Assembly: GCA_029721435.1 (NCBI GenBank)
Contig: CM056584.1
Location: forward strand, 14,891,739 to 14,955,738
Length of the DNA: 64,000 nucleotides
Direction: 5' to 3'
From: Gymnothorax reevesii
Lineage: Eukaryota > Chordata > Actinopteri > Anguilliformes > Muraenidae
Shown here piece by piece: positions 43,196 through 56,001 of this stretch. The position numbers were made by a program, and so were the translations under genes. The notes beneath the pieces are model-generated. The model searched no databases. It was not told the DNA's origin and was given only the letters and a program-made list of their open reading frames with translations. Position 1 is the stretch's first letter; every line of letters starts with the position of its first letter.

Positions 43196-44065
43196 CAATT
43201 AAACTAATATTAGCACCAAGTCCTATTTACGATATGCTTTCTTTATTTCATTTTTTATTTCGATTTCTTTGAAATAACAACTAAATTCCTCAGAAGAGTG
43301 GATCAAAACGAGCATAGAGTGTTCGCCTTTGTCTTCCCAGATCGAGAAGATTCGTGTAGCAACTCATAACTGGGACTCCATTATCATGAAACTTCCTGTT
43401 TCATTGTCCATGGGGGCTACAAAGCGATCTGCATCTCAGTTAAAGGACATCTAAAGTCAGGGAATGTTGAACGTCCAATGTTTACAAACAAATCACTTGC
43501 TTTTGTTGACATCTCGCAATGTCACTCGACCCATTTCATTCATCAACCAATGTTTTGTGTACACACATAGATAATCCTTCTATTTCAGTTCGTTCACGCA
43601 GCTGCGGCTCCCTGATTGGCCGATAAAGAAAAACAATGGGAATCGACTTTAGATGCCCTTTAACAATCAGTGTTGACTTATCTGCATATGACCCCTTGTA
43701 AAGATACCGGCAGCAAATGCTGAGTTTTCTTCATTTTGTGGAAAGCAGTGTTAGTATGTTCTTTTGTCATTTGTGTAATGTTTTGGTTGTGTTGTTTATA
43801 TAGTGGTAATAATGGCTTGTGCTTTTTCGCCATCATCACGCCCAATCGCGGTTTAACAAGATATAACCCCACAAGTTTTAAATTGATCAAAGTTCATTTG
43901 TAGGTGGTGCTAGAGAGCACATTTTGGCACTTTGGGGGATATTTTTTACATTTCATAAAATTTTTCGCCAGCTGTGAGGTGCATGCCCAATTTGGTGAGT
44001 TTTTGACCATGTTTGGGGTGAAATTTAGGCTGAAAGAGGCATAAAAAGAAGAAAGAATAATGAGA

Positions 44066-44143
44066 AGAAGAAGAAGAAGAAGAAGAAGAAACATTACAGG
44101 AACAATAGGGCCCTGCGCCCTGTAGGGGCTCGGACCCTAATTG
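44066..44143 (+). repeat. (AAG)n tract plus GGAACAATAGG repeat tail
   Basis: An AAG microsatellite (about 44066-44090) is followed by ACATTACAGGAACAATAGGG and GGGGCTCGGACCCTAA. The layout matches 23143-23232, so both are probably 3' ends of one retroposon family whose body extends upstream from about 43830. Confidence 0.5.
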
Positions 44144-44867
44144 AGAGCAGGAACACTGATCCTATAACAGCTGTCAGAAGTATACTGAGTCTAAGGGAGC
44201 TTGTCAATATACTGAATGCACTCAAATTTGAACAGGCATTCAAAAATGAACGAGTCTCCTTTCCTGTACAGCTAAAACACAAGTGGCAGTGCGTTCAAAA
44301 ATGAACAATATGTGTTCATTTTGCACTCAGAAATGAACGAATATGCGTTCATTTTGCGTTCAGGAATGGAGCATGCGTTAATTTTGTGTTAAAAAATGTA
44401 CGAGTATGCGTTCATTTTTGACCGGATGGCATCCAAAAACTAATGCAGCTACCCTCTCTTGCATTAGAAAATGAATCTATTCTCTACCAAAATTTATACC
44501 AACATGCGTAAATATTTCCTTCTTAAGAGAAAAAAATTCCCTGTCTCCCATCCTGCAGAATTTAGAAGTATATTGTAAGGTACATGCCTATTAAACGACA
44601 GTTTTCACGTCGACTAAAAAATCCAACCAAATCTCCAGTTTCAAGATTATATCTTTACCGATCGTCAATCTTCTGCTATACGCTTACACTTTTCATCGAG
44701 TTCGATAAGATACTTTAACACATTCCACACTCAAGACCGGAGATAAATTGTGATTCACTGGTCTCGGGGTATGTTCAGTCAGCCAAAACATTGAAATGTT
44801 AGGCTAAAGTCTCTGCAAGTCTTGAGAAGTTTGAATCAGGGCAACAAAAAACAAAACAAAAAATTCA

Positions 44868-47710
44868 GATTCAGAGACTTTATTGTCATTGTAACCAGTA
44901 CAACAAAACTTCAAGTGCAAGCCTTTCAGTGCAAATTAAAAAAACATAAACATAATATATACACAGTATATATATATAATATAAAAGTAGCACAGCCACG
45001 GTGTATATATGTACATCATATAATTTCAGTGCTGACTTATGGCAACCCGATTGCGGTGTATATTCACATTGCTGGGTATTATTACAGAGGGGATGATGAT
45101 GGCATGACAATGCATCTGATTATTTTCCAGTTGTGTTTATGGCTCTGACACCGGAAGGATAGAAACTGTTTTTCAACCGGCTTGTCCGTGCTTTAATGGC
45201 CGTGTACCGTCTGCCTGACGGCAGTGGTTTGAACAGTGAATGGCCAGGATGGGATGAGTCTTTCACAATGATATTGGCTCTCCTAAGGCAGAAGGAGCCA
45301 AGGAAGGTCCATTTTGTTCTTTCTGAAATCTATGATTAGCTTTGTGGTTTTGGATGTGTTTAGGAGCAAGTTATTTTCCCTGCACCACATCGTCAGCTGT
45401 TTCACCTCATCCCGGTAAGCAGACTCATCTCCTCCGGTGATATAGCCTACCACTGTGGTGTTGTCTGCATATTTAATGAAGGTGTTGCTGGTGTGTGGGG
45501 GTACAGTCCGAGGTTTAGAGGGTGGAGAGCAAAGGACTCAGCACGCAGGCCTGAGGGGAACCGGTGCTGAGTGTGAGAGCTGTGGAGATGTGGGGGCCAA
45601 TCCTAACCGTCTGTGAGTGTTCAGACAGAAAGTCCCTAATCCAAAGGCATGTGGAATGAGGTAATCCGAGGTACAGCAGTTTCCTCATGAGACCGTGGGG
45701 GAGGATGGTATTAAAAGCTGAACTATAATCCACAAAAAGAAGGCAGACGTAGGTACCCCGTTTCTCCAGATGTGTCAGTGTTGTTTGGAGAGGTGTCTTC
45801 ACGGCATCTTCTGCTGACCTGTTAGCCTTGTACGCAAATTGGTAAGAGTCAGAAGTGGAGGTCAGGAAGGTCATGATATAACTTCTGACCAGTTTTTCGA
45901 AACACTTCATCACCACCGGTGTGAGTGCGACAGGCCGATAGTCATTCGGGCTGGCTATGGGGGATTTCTTTGGTAGGGACTACAATAAAGGTCTTCAGGC
46001 ATAGTGGGACAGCAGACTGTGTCAGGGACAGGTTGAAAATTTTAGTGAAGAGCCCGGCAAGCTGATCTGCACAGTCTTTCAGTACCCGTCCGGAGACGCC
46101 ATCGGGTCCCGTTGCTTTTCCTGGGTTTACACCCTTCAGCGTGCGCCTCACCTCGTGTTCCCCCACCGTGAGGTCGAAGCTGCTCCTGGCCGCTGGTATT
46201 GGCGCGGTTGCTCCTGGTGGCTCAGTCTCAATGTGAGCAAAGAAGAGATTTAACTCTTCTGCCAGCGCAGCATCACCCTCAGCAGTGCTGATGCCAGGTT
46301 TGTAGTTGGTGAGGTGCTGGACTGCCTTCCATACCTGCCTGCTGTTGTTGCTGTCTAGGTTTTCGTCAATCCTCCTCCTGAAATCCTCCTTGGTCCTCCT
46401 GATGCCTCTCTTCAGGTTGGCTCGGGCTGTGCTGTAGAAAGCCCTGTCGCCGGCTTTGAAGGTAACTGCTTCACCTCCGTAGTCACCCAGGGTTTCTGAT
46501 TTGGGTACACCTGGATGCGCTTCTCCACTGTAACCGTGTCTGCACAGTTCTTAATATAACACAGAACATTATCTGTAAACACATCCAGGTCCTCATTCTC
46601 AAAGATGCCCCAGTCTGTGCTGTTAAAGCAATCCTGCAGCTGCTGGGAGGCACTATCTGGCCATGTTCTGACTGTCTTAAAGTTAGTGGGGTAGATTTCC
46701 GGAGGGGGGTATATGTGGGGATAAGTTGCAAAGAGATGTGGTCTGACTTGTCTATATGTGGTGCAGGTCTAGCCCTGTAGCCCAGCTTAATATTAGTGTG
46801 AACTTTGTCCAGTGTATTGGCTCCTTTTGTAGCACATTTAACATGTTGGTGGAGTTTGGGAAGCACTGATTTGAAGTCCGCATGATTGAAATCACCCGCG
46901 ATGATATGCACCGCGTCCGGATGTCGGTTCCGCTGCAGGCTAATATTACTATGTAAGAGACCGAGGGTCGAGCTAGCATTAGCATCCGGTGGAATGTAAA
47001 CAGCGGTTAACATGACTCCAGTGAACTCCCAAGGAGGGTAAAACGGACGGCATTTAACAGTCAAATACTCCAGGTCTGGGGAACAATGGCTGGCTACCGT
47101 AGCTGTGTTGTTACACCAGTAGTTGTGGATGTACATACACAGCCCTCATCCTTTACTCTTACCGGAGTCACTGGTCCTATCGAGGCGCCGTGTTGAGTAG
47201 CATGCTAGCTCGATCGCCGAGTCTGGGATGGATGGATGTAGCCATGTCTCGGTGAAGAGTAAGACACAGCAGTCTTTGGCGAAGGTGTCCAAAGCCGCTA
47301 GGAGCCTCAGTTTGTCCATTCTATTTGCGAGGGATCTCGCATTCGCGAGGGAGAGGCTGGGAAGCGGTGGATTGTGTAGTCGCTTCCATAGCTTAGCTAG
47401 CCCGCCGGCTCTACATCCCCGCTTTTGCCTGCGCTCCCTGCGCTGCCAACGCTTCCTCCTCAACGAGATGGTAATCCACGGAGAGGCGGGGTCCCTTATT
47501 AGGTGATCTGGGATGTTGTAGGAACGAGAAGACGCCGCTGTAATACTCCTCTCGCACGAAACACCAAACTTTAACAGTTTGAGTCAGCGGTAAGTGATGT
47601 TAGCTCGACAGAAGGGAGCAACTGAGACAGAAAGGACGTACAACAATAAGAGAAAGCACTGAAAGTGAGAGCACAGAGCCGCTGCGTCTACGCACGCCGC
47701 CATCTTCCTC
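44868..47710 (-). mobile_element. CR1/L2/Rex-type LINE, near full length but broken
   Basis: It runs on the minus strand. The 5' end is near 47710 (GGCGGCGTGCGTAGACGC). An apurinic-type endonuclease follows (LANARSLANRMDKLRLLAAL and LFTETWLHPSIPDSA at 47146-47463; TAVYIPPDAN, IIAGDFNHADF and SDHISL at 46483-47136). Reverse transcriptase is at 45942-46166 (NPGKATGPDGVSGRVLK) and 45515-45916 (FAYKANRSAEDA, LFVDYSSAFNT, STGSPQ). The catalytic box farther down reads YADN. The tail is CAATGACAATAAAGTCTCTG with short GAATCTGAAT repeats. Several frameshifts and stops mean no functional enzyme. The clade within CR1/L2/Rex was not settled. Confidence 0.85.
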
Positions 47711-47719
47711 ATCTGCCCC

Positions 47720-50206
47720 CATCAAAATCTCATGAAGCGTCCGTGTGAACACAGATAAAGGCCAGTAAGCAGACAGTGCTATGTTGTGATAGAGAGGCAA
47801 AAGCTGCCAAAGTGGGCTTCTATAAAAAATACATGATTAAAGTAGACTTGAGGTCCTCTGGGTGGTTCTATAGCTTTTTCCTGATCGCTCCCTTTTCATC
47901 TGGGCTTATTATCCGCTGCAGCCAGTACAATAAAAGATCACACAAATGAGAAAGAACTTTCAGCTGAGGTGCAAAGGTTAACAGCTTTACAAATGAATCA
48001 CGAAATATACGCGGCTAAGTCTTTTTGCACTTAGGTGGTTGATACATATAATCAAAATCTGAGACAGCACTTAAATAAAATGAATTACAGATTATATAAG
48101 AAGGTAAAATCTTTTAGAGGTTAACTTTCAGTTATTTGTGGTGAACAGCGAAATGAAAAGCGCGTATATAGCAGAGTGCAAGAGCAGGTAGGGCAGCGTT
48201 AAATCTTTGACACTCACTCAATAGTTTCTCTATTGATTTGTTTGTCTTCACAGGAATGTCCAATAAAGTTGTTGCAAGAGTTGTAAAAGCCTAAAAATAC
48301 CAGCCAAAGCTGAGAGCAGAGTTGGTAGGCTGCAGGATTAGCTGAGGGAAAAGTCCCACCCATGTAGTTAAGTTTTCTTGTTATTGGGTTATAAACACAT
48401 ATGCATGTGTTCGCGCCAGGCGTAGACAGTTAATTCCGCCTGTTGTCCAGTTTCCGGTGTTCCACTGATTTCTGCCTGGCTGCCCCAACTTCTTCTTCTC
48501 TGGTGAGCTCTGGTCTGAATCTTACTGCTTTGCTTTAAACTGACCTTGCTGCAGGGTAAATCTGTATGTTGTAGAAACTGTTGTTTCTTTTATGCCTCGT
48601 GAAATCAGTAAACAACCTCCAAAACCATTTTATAAAAGTTAATATGGAAAACAGAAGTGTCATTCCACAGGTCCACAGGGGTAGAATTCTTTGAAAGGAT
48701 TCCATTACCTGGCTCATTTGTTCTCTGTTCTCATTCTCTGTGATTTCATTTGAATGGATTAATTGGGTAATATTATTGAAATGTTATTTGAATTGTTTGG
48801 CGCCAAAATATGGCATCCCCAATTTCATTACAAACTCCATCTGAAAGGAGTGCTTCTGTCTTTGCATAAGTGCAGTGTTTTCATTTTCTGTGATTGATTT
48901 TAAAAGAGCAGTCGCCACTTTTTTTTTAAATGGTGGGTATCTTGTTTTGCAACAAAGTCCTTCATTTGTAACAGGTCTCGAAGTTATTGTTACTAGTTTC
49001 TGTAGCAGGAATCATAAGAAAACAAATTGGGCACCGTCTCCCAAAAAATAGATTAATGAGGTAGGAATCTGCAGGTGTTATAGTCAACTACCACCAACAC
49101 TACTGCCGTTTGTCAGTTAACTTGTATTGCTGTTCCCGTAAAGTGTGTAAACCAGGAATAGTGAGACCCCACCAGCCAAAATATTAGCTTGAGGTTTAAA
49201 TAGAAGCTTTCATGGCTAAAACTGCTTCACAGGAACCTTTCCTATTTATTTGGTGCTAGGCTAGGGTGTGTGCGCTTGTCCTCCAAACTGCAGATGCTTT
49301 TCCCATGCAACCATGAAAATTGATCAAGTTGTAATAGAGACGATGATGGTCCATGATAGTCCATTCACAACTATTTATAAATAATTAGATTCATGGAGGA
49401 CTGACCCAAAATAGAGGAATACAGGGCCTTGTAAGAGTCTGAGCGTGGGCTGGTTCCCATGAGGCAGCAATCATAGGTTGGATTTTTTTTTATTAACTGA
49501 CCAATAAATTAACATATTAATTCATGTACATTATTAAGGAAAATTAAAAAAAAGATGGTAAAGGTGACACAACCTGACACAGGGCATGTTAAAAATTGTC
49601 ACATAATGCAGTGTTTTTCACATACCACCGCGCATATATTCTACTGCACGTCACTGGAGAACATTCACTCTTCTCCATATTTTCTGAGATGTCCGATTGC
49701 CTATTGTGGTGTCATACGCATATTGACAGACAAAATACACTTATACACAACGAATGTCAAAGATCAAAACTTTAAATGACGCAAACCTGCCCGGTACAGA
49801 TGGGCCGGGTACTAACCCGCATGCCTCAAACGGGCTGGGTACGAGCCCACGGCCTGTGGCCCAGAGCCCCTTGCAGCATTCAAATTCTCATATCAATAAC
49901 CGTATAAGAGGGAAGGAGACAGAATAAATAGACAAATAAAATAAACAATAACTTGGATGATCCTGTATGACCGACCCTGCTGACCCGCTCTAGAGCTCCC
50001 TGACGATGACCTGACCCTTGCCCTACCCCTATTTATTTTCATTTATTTCTTTGTTTTATTTTACTTTATTCATTTATGTTTGATTTTTCTTCCTGTTAGG
50101 CTTCCCTTCCCGCGTGTCCATACAGCTCTGGTTGTCCTCCGCCCCCCCTTTTCCCTTTTTATTTTTCCCCCCTTGTCCTTTTGATGGGAGGTAAGGAAGT
50201 ACAAAC

Positions 50207-50237
<31 letters not shown>

Positions 50238-53200
50238 ACCCCCACATAACTTCTTCAGTTTCATCTCCGATTTATCACTTGACAAATTTTTGTTGATTGT
50301 TTTGCCTCTTCTGTTGTTGTCTTTGCTTTGTTGTCAATGTTTTGTCTTATTTTGTCTAGCAATAAAAACGAAAAAAGAAAAACTTAAAATGGCAAGAAAA
50401 GTTGGAGTCATCTACCTCTGATTTGTCTTTTAAGACAAGGAGATATTACCAGCCTGTTTTTTGTCAGTTTGGATGCTGTTATAGCCCCAGGGCTGATACA
50501 AATGACCCAATGGTCAGGGCACGTTCCAATGATTATAATAACCAAGCATTCTTGATCATGAAATGAAACCATTTAATGCTCGTACCATTATGCTTATTGA
50601 ATGTAATTTTTACATCTGTCTCTGAATCGTCTTTAATCTTGGCATCCTTATTCAATATCTTGCTGTACTCACTGGTCTAACAGGATCTCAAACCGTCAAA
50701 ATCGAATATATAAGGAATGTTGTTTACGTGCTCTGTACTCTATATGCCGAGAGAAAAATAATGCATAACTTGAGAGAATCACAAAAAGTACGTCAATGGA
50801 AAATTTGCTCAAATGGAAGTAATCTACTTCTTATTTATAGTCTATGTCCAATGAGTGGTTTCATCACATTAAAGACACTGAATGTACTGAAACTAAACTA
50901 TAAAATTACTCGTGACTCAATAAAACGATAAATCAATAAGGATCAAAACAAACCGATGTTCTCCACAGTTTGATAGCATAAAGTTATTGCTCATAATTTA
51001 TTTGCTTATGTGGATGTCTTTATCAGTGGAAAATTTCAAATACTGAATTATATTGTTCTTAATCAACCACAAACAACTGAAGCAATTCAAGGTTAAGTCA
51101 CTTGCTTAATAGTTCAACAAAATTGCCTCAAGGAACATGAACATTCAGTCAGAACCCATTTCCTTAATAGTTACACCATGTTGTTGCCACACTCTTTAAT
51201 GATTTGAAATGATAATGATGTTTAAAAAAGACACTGCCGGAAATAGATGCTTTTTGATACATCCATGCGAAGTGAAACATGCCATGAAATTCAGATAATG
51301 CTTTCCAAGACATTGCACTCAAGTGGACATGGTCAGTTGGAAATCAATTGTTCAGAAACAGTTTGGTTGTGGACCCAAATTTAGCTGTGTTTAAATTCTG
51401 TGTGACAAACGCTCTACATGTACTTGCATGTCCTTGAATTATCAACTGCTATCATTCAGAAAAAATGCCTCAGAATCACTATGCTTCAATTATAGTTTCA
51501 CACACTAATAAATTCAGCCAAGATCCCATGTAAAAACAAGTAATTCCAGATGCACGATGCAGAATTCTGCTAAAACTCTGATCTCAAATTTCTGCAGGTC
51601 CAGCCATTCAGAATTATAACAAAATGAAAAAGGTAACTTTCATGACTATAAAACAGAAAGAAGAAAGACAATATTTATGCGGCGGAAGCCCTTCAAGGTT
51701 AACAATCAGGAAACGCTTAGCAGGGAGGGTAATTTTAGTAGGTATTTATTTACCTACGTAAGGTACAATGGCCAGCTAACTACTGAGGACAGCACGCATG
51801 AGTGAGTTATACTGCTTCAGAAAGAAAGAAAGGGTTGGTAATACAGGTAGGAAACTGGGCTGAAAGTGGGTGCAGAGAGCCAAGTGGCCGAATCTAAGTG
51901 CTGGACCACCCCACATACTGTTCCGCACAACGGACTCTGTGTTTCTAAAGCCCTGCGGACAGTAAGCTGAAAAAAATCATGTCCTCCTGACTTGCTTCCC
52001 CTTCAACTGTAGCAGATGTCAGCACCAAATGCTGGATTTCTGTAATTCAGTTACTAAAAGTCCTTCAGTATTCCATGTCATTATTCGATAGAGCAAATAT
52101 GTTGTTAACAATAGCATGAATTATGATATAGTGAGCTCCCAATCCTCCTTTCATTAACAAGCAGTGATGACAGACCTAGCTCTATTCGACCATAAACAGC
52201 ACTACTAGGCCAAACTATTATCATCAGTGGACAATGTTCCATTTCCAGAACCAGAGTTAAAACATCACATTAGATAGAAATTTTGAAAAGTATGATGTCT
52301 TAGTAGCATTTTGTGAATAAAAAGATTTAAGATACCCAACTATATTCCACTCTAATACTACCAAGCCTGATTAGCAAAGCCAGGGATGCTAATGTCCAGA
52401 GCGCACATATGATACCAAATCAAATTGTAATCTTGTCCAAGTAAGCTAGCTGTGCAGGCCCCTGTACGTAAAGTTAGTTAATTATTGCTTCCTTTTTGGA
52501 AAACATAAACAAAGCCAATTCTGAGTCAGTCCAAATAACTTGCTATTTTTTCCCTTACTTCCATCTAGAGTCAGTGGTGCACAATATGTGTTTGTGTTTT
52601 TCAAATTATTTTTTTTTATTGCTTCCTTTGTTCGCATGTAGACTGTCTGCAGACCATATTCTCCTTTTCTTTAAAGTAGAAGATGTCTCAGAAGAAGCTG
52701 GATCCTTGTCTGCCATTAGGGCAACAATCTGTTATCTCCAACGCGAAGCTAAAATGCCATTCAAGCCTCCTGAGCATAAGCTTTATAGTGCTTAAATTAA
52801 AGCTGATGACAGAGCATGACTTGGCATCTATTTCTGAGATGCCCGGGTCCATTCAAGGGTGGAATAGCACAATGTTTTCCTGATACACTCACGTATTTAT
52901 TTATATATGAAGGAATATGTTATTTGTTTTGTACAAAACTTGCACGGTGCAGGTTTGGGTACCATTCAGTATTACGTAGAAGGATTAGTAATGAGGAATT
53001 AGGTAATATACATCATATAGTTCATATACGATTTGCTACATAAAGCTCACTTTTCCCTTGAGACCCTTACTTTTCCCCTGAGGGTTTCTGCTACGTTTAA
53101 ATCAAAATGAAATATTCTGAACCTTGGCCAGATTTAATTCTGCCTGCTCGCCATCAAAAAATATGGAAACAGTGCTTTCTCACCACTGAACTAGATGTTC

Positions 53201-54490
53201 CCTGGTGGGTTTAGCAAGAGCCTTGAATTGAACTTCAGCACTGAGATAGCCCAACCTGATTAGGGGAAGGCAATTTCTCAGCAGAAAAGACATTTCCCCC
53301 TTCTCATGGCAGTGTTAATCCTTTTATGCATGCTCAAGTGATAAAAGATACAGATCTACAGGGACAAATAAAAGAAAATCAACAGAAGGTGTGACTTCTT
53401 CCTTCCTTCACACTCACTCTGACACACAGACAGGCAAAAACACAGACAAAGACACATGTAAATACCATCTGGGTACAATCAGTCCCATAAGGACCACAGG
53501 TACCTTCTAACCATGTCTTGTTTAATGACCATGAAGGAGCAGTCCAAATTGTTGAAGCTGCCTTATTTTACAAGACAGCATGCAATATTACGCTTATTGC
53601 TTAGGATTAGCATTTCAAATCGTTCAGCTTAATTTAGAAATGTGTTTTTCAGTGTTTTGAGAAGCATGCCTGTATGAAACCCTTACAGGAAATTACCCTC
53701 ACCTGCAGTGTACAGATAGCCAGCAACTATTACGGGAAAGCTGAGTGTTACGACAGGATTGTGTGCTTTTCACTACTTAGATCTATTAATGCACATTCTT
53801 TGAATACTTTTGAAGGCACAGCAGCCACATGCGGTCAGAAAGCATTTTTACGATGCAACCTCCATCCATGAAGATAGGTAGCTGATTTAATAAATTATTG
53901 CTTTCATCTTCCTCCTGGCTGGCAAAATATTATAATAAGAAAATCCAAATTATAAATGCATACAGAGAAAAACTATTACTTTAACACCCTGGGATCTCTA
54001 CCTGCTTATTTTATGTCAAAACCTAGTGTACACTCCATTTTGTATACGGCATTCTATGACGGCAGATTGGATCACATAAGTGTCGTAATAACCTCAGCAA
54101 CATTTGCATGGTGAAAAAAATAAAATACAAAATGAAAATGAAATGGGTGCTGACTCACTGCCTAACCATGGGTTGCAGCACACAATTTGTCTGTATGTTA
54201 ACCCAGCATTTTCTTTCATTAATCATGTGTTCTCCCATTAGCAAGCTTATCACCCTGATGGTAAATATAATTATGACATAAGCTTTTTTTCCCATTATTG
54301 CTATTATATTCTTAAATTATTTTGGACGATTTAGGATGAGGATTAGTGATAGGTTTGGAAAATGGTTAGCCAGTGGTTCCCCAAGGTTCTATTCTAGGAC
54401 CCTATTATTCAATACCTACCTCCTCCCATTAGGCTAAATTGAGGAAATGAACAAAACTGACTGCATTATTATTACAGAAAACACTCAAAT
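47720..54490. other. Long intergenic stretch upstream of the Kir gene
   Basis: No coding gene was recognised. It contains a (CA)n tract at 50207-50233. 49780-50375 ends in AGCAATAAAAACGAAAAAAG and may be a LINE 3' end. 5' non-coding exons of kcnj16 could hide here, because that coding exon begins at a splice acceptor. Confidence 0.45.
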
Positions 54491-54501
54491 TTACTTATGT
54501 A

Positions 54502-54905
54502 CAGTTGTTATCAAAAATATTCAACCCCCCTTCTAAATTAGGTTTACCGGCAAAATTTACAAACTTTCAGCTGTTTGTGATAAACAGATTAAACAAGAAC
54601 ATTTTAAGTAGCTCAAAACAACTAATATTACAAGGGGTTTCTCCAAATTTAACACAAAATGGAACTTTTAATGACTACTGCAGTCTAAAAATGATTCGAC
54701 CCCCTGAATAGAATTTGTCATAGGAGCACATTTGCAAATTAGGTGTTGTCTCAAGCACACCTACTGCAGCCAATAGAGAGCTTCATTAATTGCATCCGGT
54801 TTGCTTGAGATAGAGCACATCAAATACTTGCACTCCCTAGGGATTTGTTGACAGTGACATTTGATTCATTTTTTTGTGCTGTTCATACTTCTATAAAGAA
54901 GCAGT
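54502..54905 (+). mobile_element. Tc1-like transposon end fragment
   Basis: After a TA at 54500 the sequence starts CAGTTGTTATCAAAAATATT with CAACCCCC following, a terminal repeat type used by Tc1-like elements. The fragment is cut off before any transposase. The open frame at 54505-54711 is probably fortuitous. Confidence 0.55.
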
Positions 54906-55337
54906 AAGCTAGTCTTGTGCTTTTATGAAAGCCAGACTGCCAGATGGAAATTAGCACTCTGCTAAACCTAGTGCACACATCTCCTCATTGTTACATGAGT
55001 AATGTAAGTGTACACTGTCCTTTTAAACTTCGTGAAAAATAAAAAAAAGATTACTTCGGTGTGAGATGGATGAATGCAGCCTTTCTCAACTCAAAACTGT
55101 GACTAATTGGCAGTGCTTTGCCTTTTGTTAGGAACCATGAGAAGCACTAAGGAGTTCAGCAGATATTTTACTTGTGGATGAGCATCCTCCCCTTAATGTG
55201 CTAACATCGACCCAGGCTCTTTGACGCGACAGACTTTATTAAGTTATGTTGCGAGCCCTAGTGTGTTCCTGGAATATCAGTGTTGTCGAGTGAAAGGGTT
55301 CCAAAGCTCAAATTAATGATTAGCAACGGAAATTTAA

Positions 55338-55769
55338 GGCCTCGTCCACACGGACACAGAGATTTTCAAAAACGGTCTTTTTAGTCATTTTTAAAAAATC
55401 TCCTGTCCACACGGAGAAGCCGAAAACCACCAAAGACGCTGCGGTAAATATTCCAGGTCTGTGTGTGGCGCTGTAGCATTTCTATGGCAATAGACCAAAG
55501 ACGGAGAAAAAAAGCGGTGAGCATGCGTGTAAAGCTTGCACTCTGTGTACAGACTAGAGGGGGTGGGGGCTGTCATCATTTTTAAAAAACTCGTTTTGGT
55601 TGTCCACATGAAAACGCTGGGGTGGCGTGTTCAGATTTTCTCACTCTGGAACCCGTTTTCAAAAAATACCGTTTTTGGGCTGCATTTTCGCCGTATCCAT
55701 GTGACGCAAGGCCGAAACGATGAAATATTTATACGTTTTCAAAAAATCGTTCTCATGTGGATGGGCTCC
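55338..55769. mobile_element. hAT-type MITE
   Basis: Left end GGCCTCGTCCACACGGAC and right end CATGTGGATGGGCTCC are inverted relatives. Repeated GTTTTCAAAAA and CCACACGG words lie inside, including TGTCCACATGAAAACG. Fish MITEs with CGTCCACACGG ends are common and classed with hAT. It has no coding capacity. Target duplications are not clear. Confidence 0.65.
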
Positions 55770-55946
55770 AAGTGTGGGTTCCCCTCAATAAATTTCAGTG
55801 GCTGTGTAAACACTTAGATTTCATTTTCTTTTCTGACCCTATCAATCACTTGAATGTTTACTGACGTTTTGGAGACCTCATTAATCATACTAAAGGTGAT
55901 GGAGGCAAAAAAATTAATAACTTATGTCACCTCTTTGTTGTTGCAG

Positions 55947-56001
55947 GACTAAACCTGGCGAAAAAGGACCATTTCCATTCCTAACCCATTTTCTCGACAA
56001 A
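55947..56001 (+). other. kcnj16: kcnj16 5' UTR part of the coding exon
   Basis: A splice acceptor (TTTGTTGTTGCAG) precedes GACTAAACCTGGCG. The frame is open to the acceptor, so a start in an earlier exon is possible. The ATG at 56002 was chosen because the family normally starts here in one coding exon. Confidence 0.7.

Noticed and set aside
55536..55817. 93-codon frame before the Kir exon
   Set aside because: It lies within the hAT-type MITE, so it is not a host gene.
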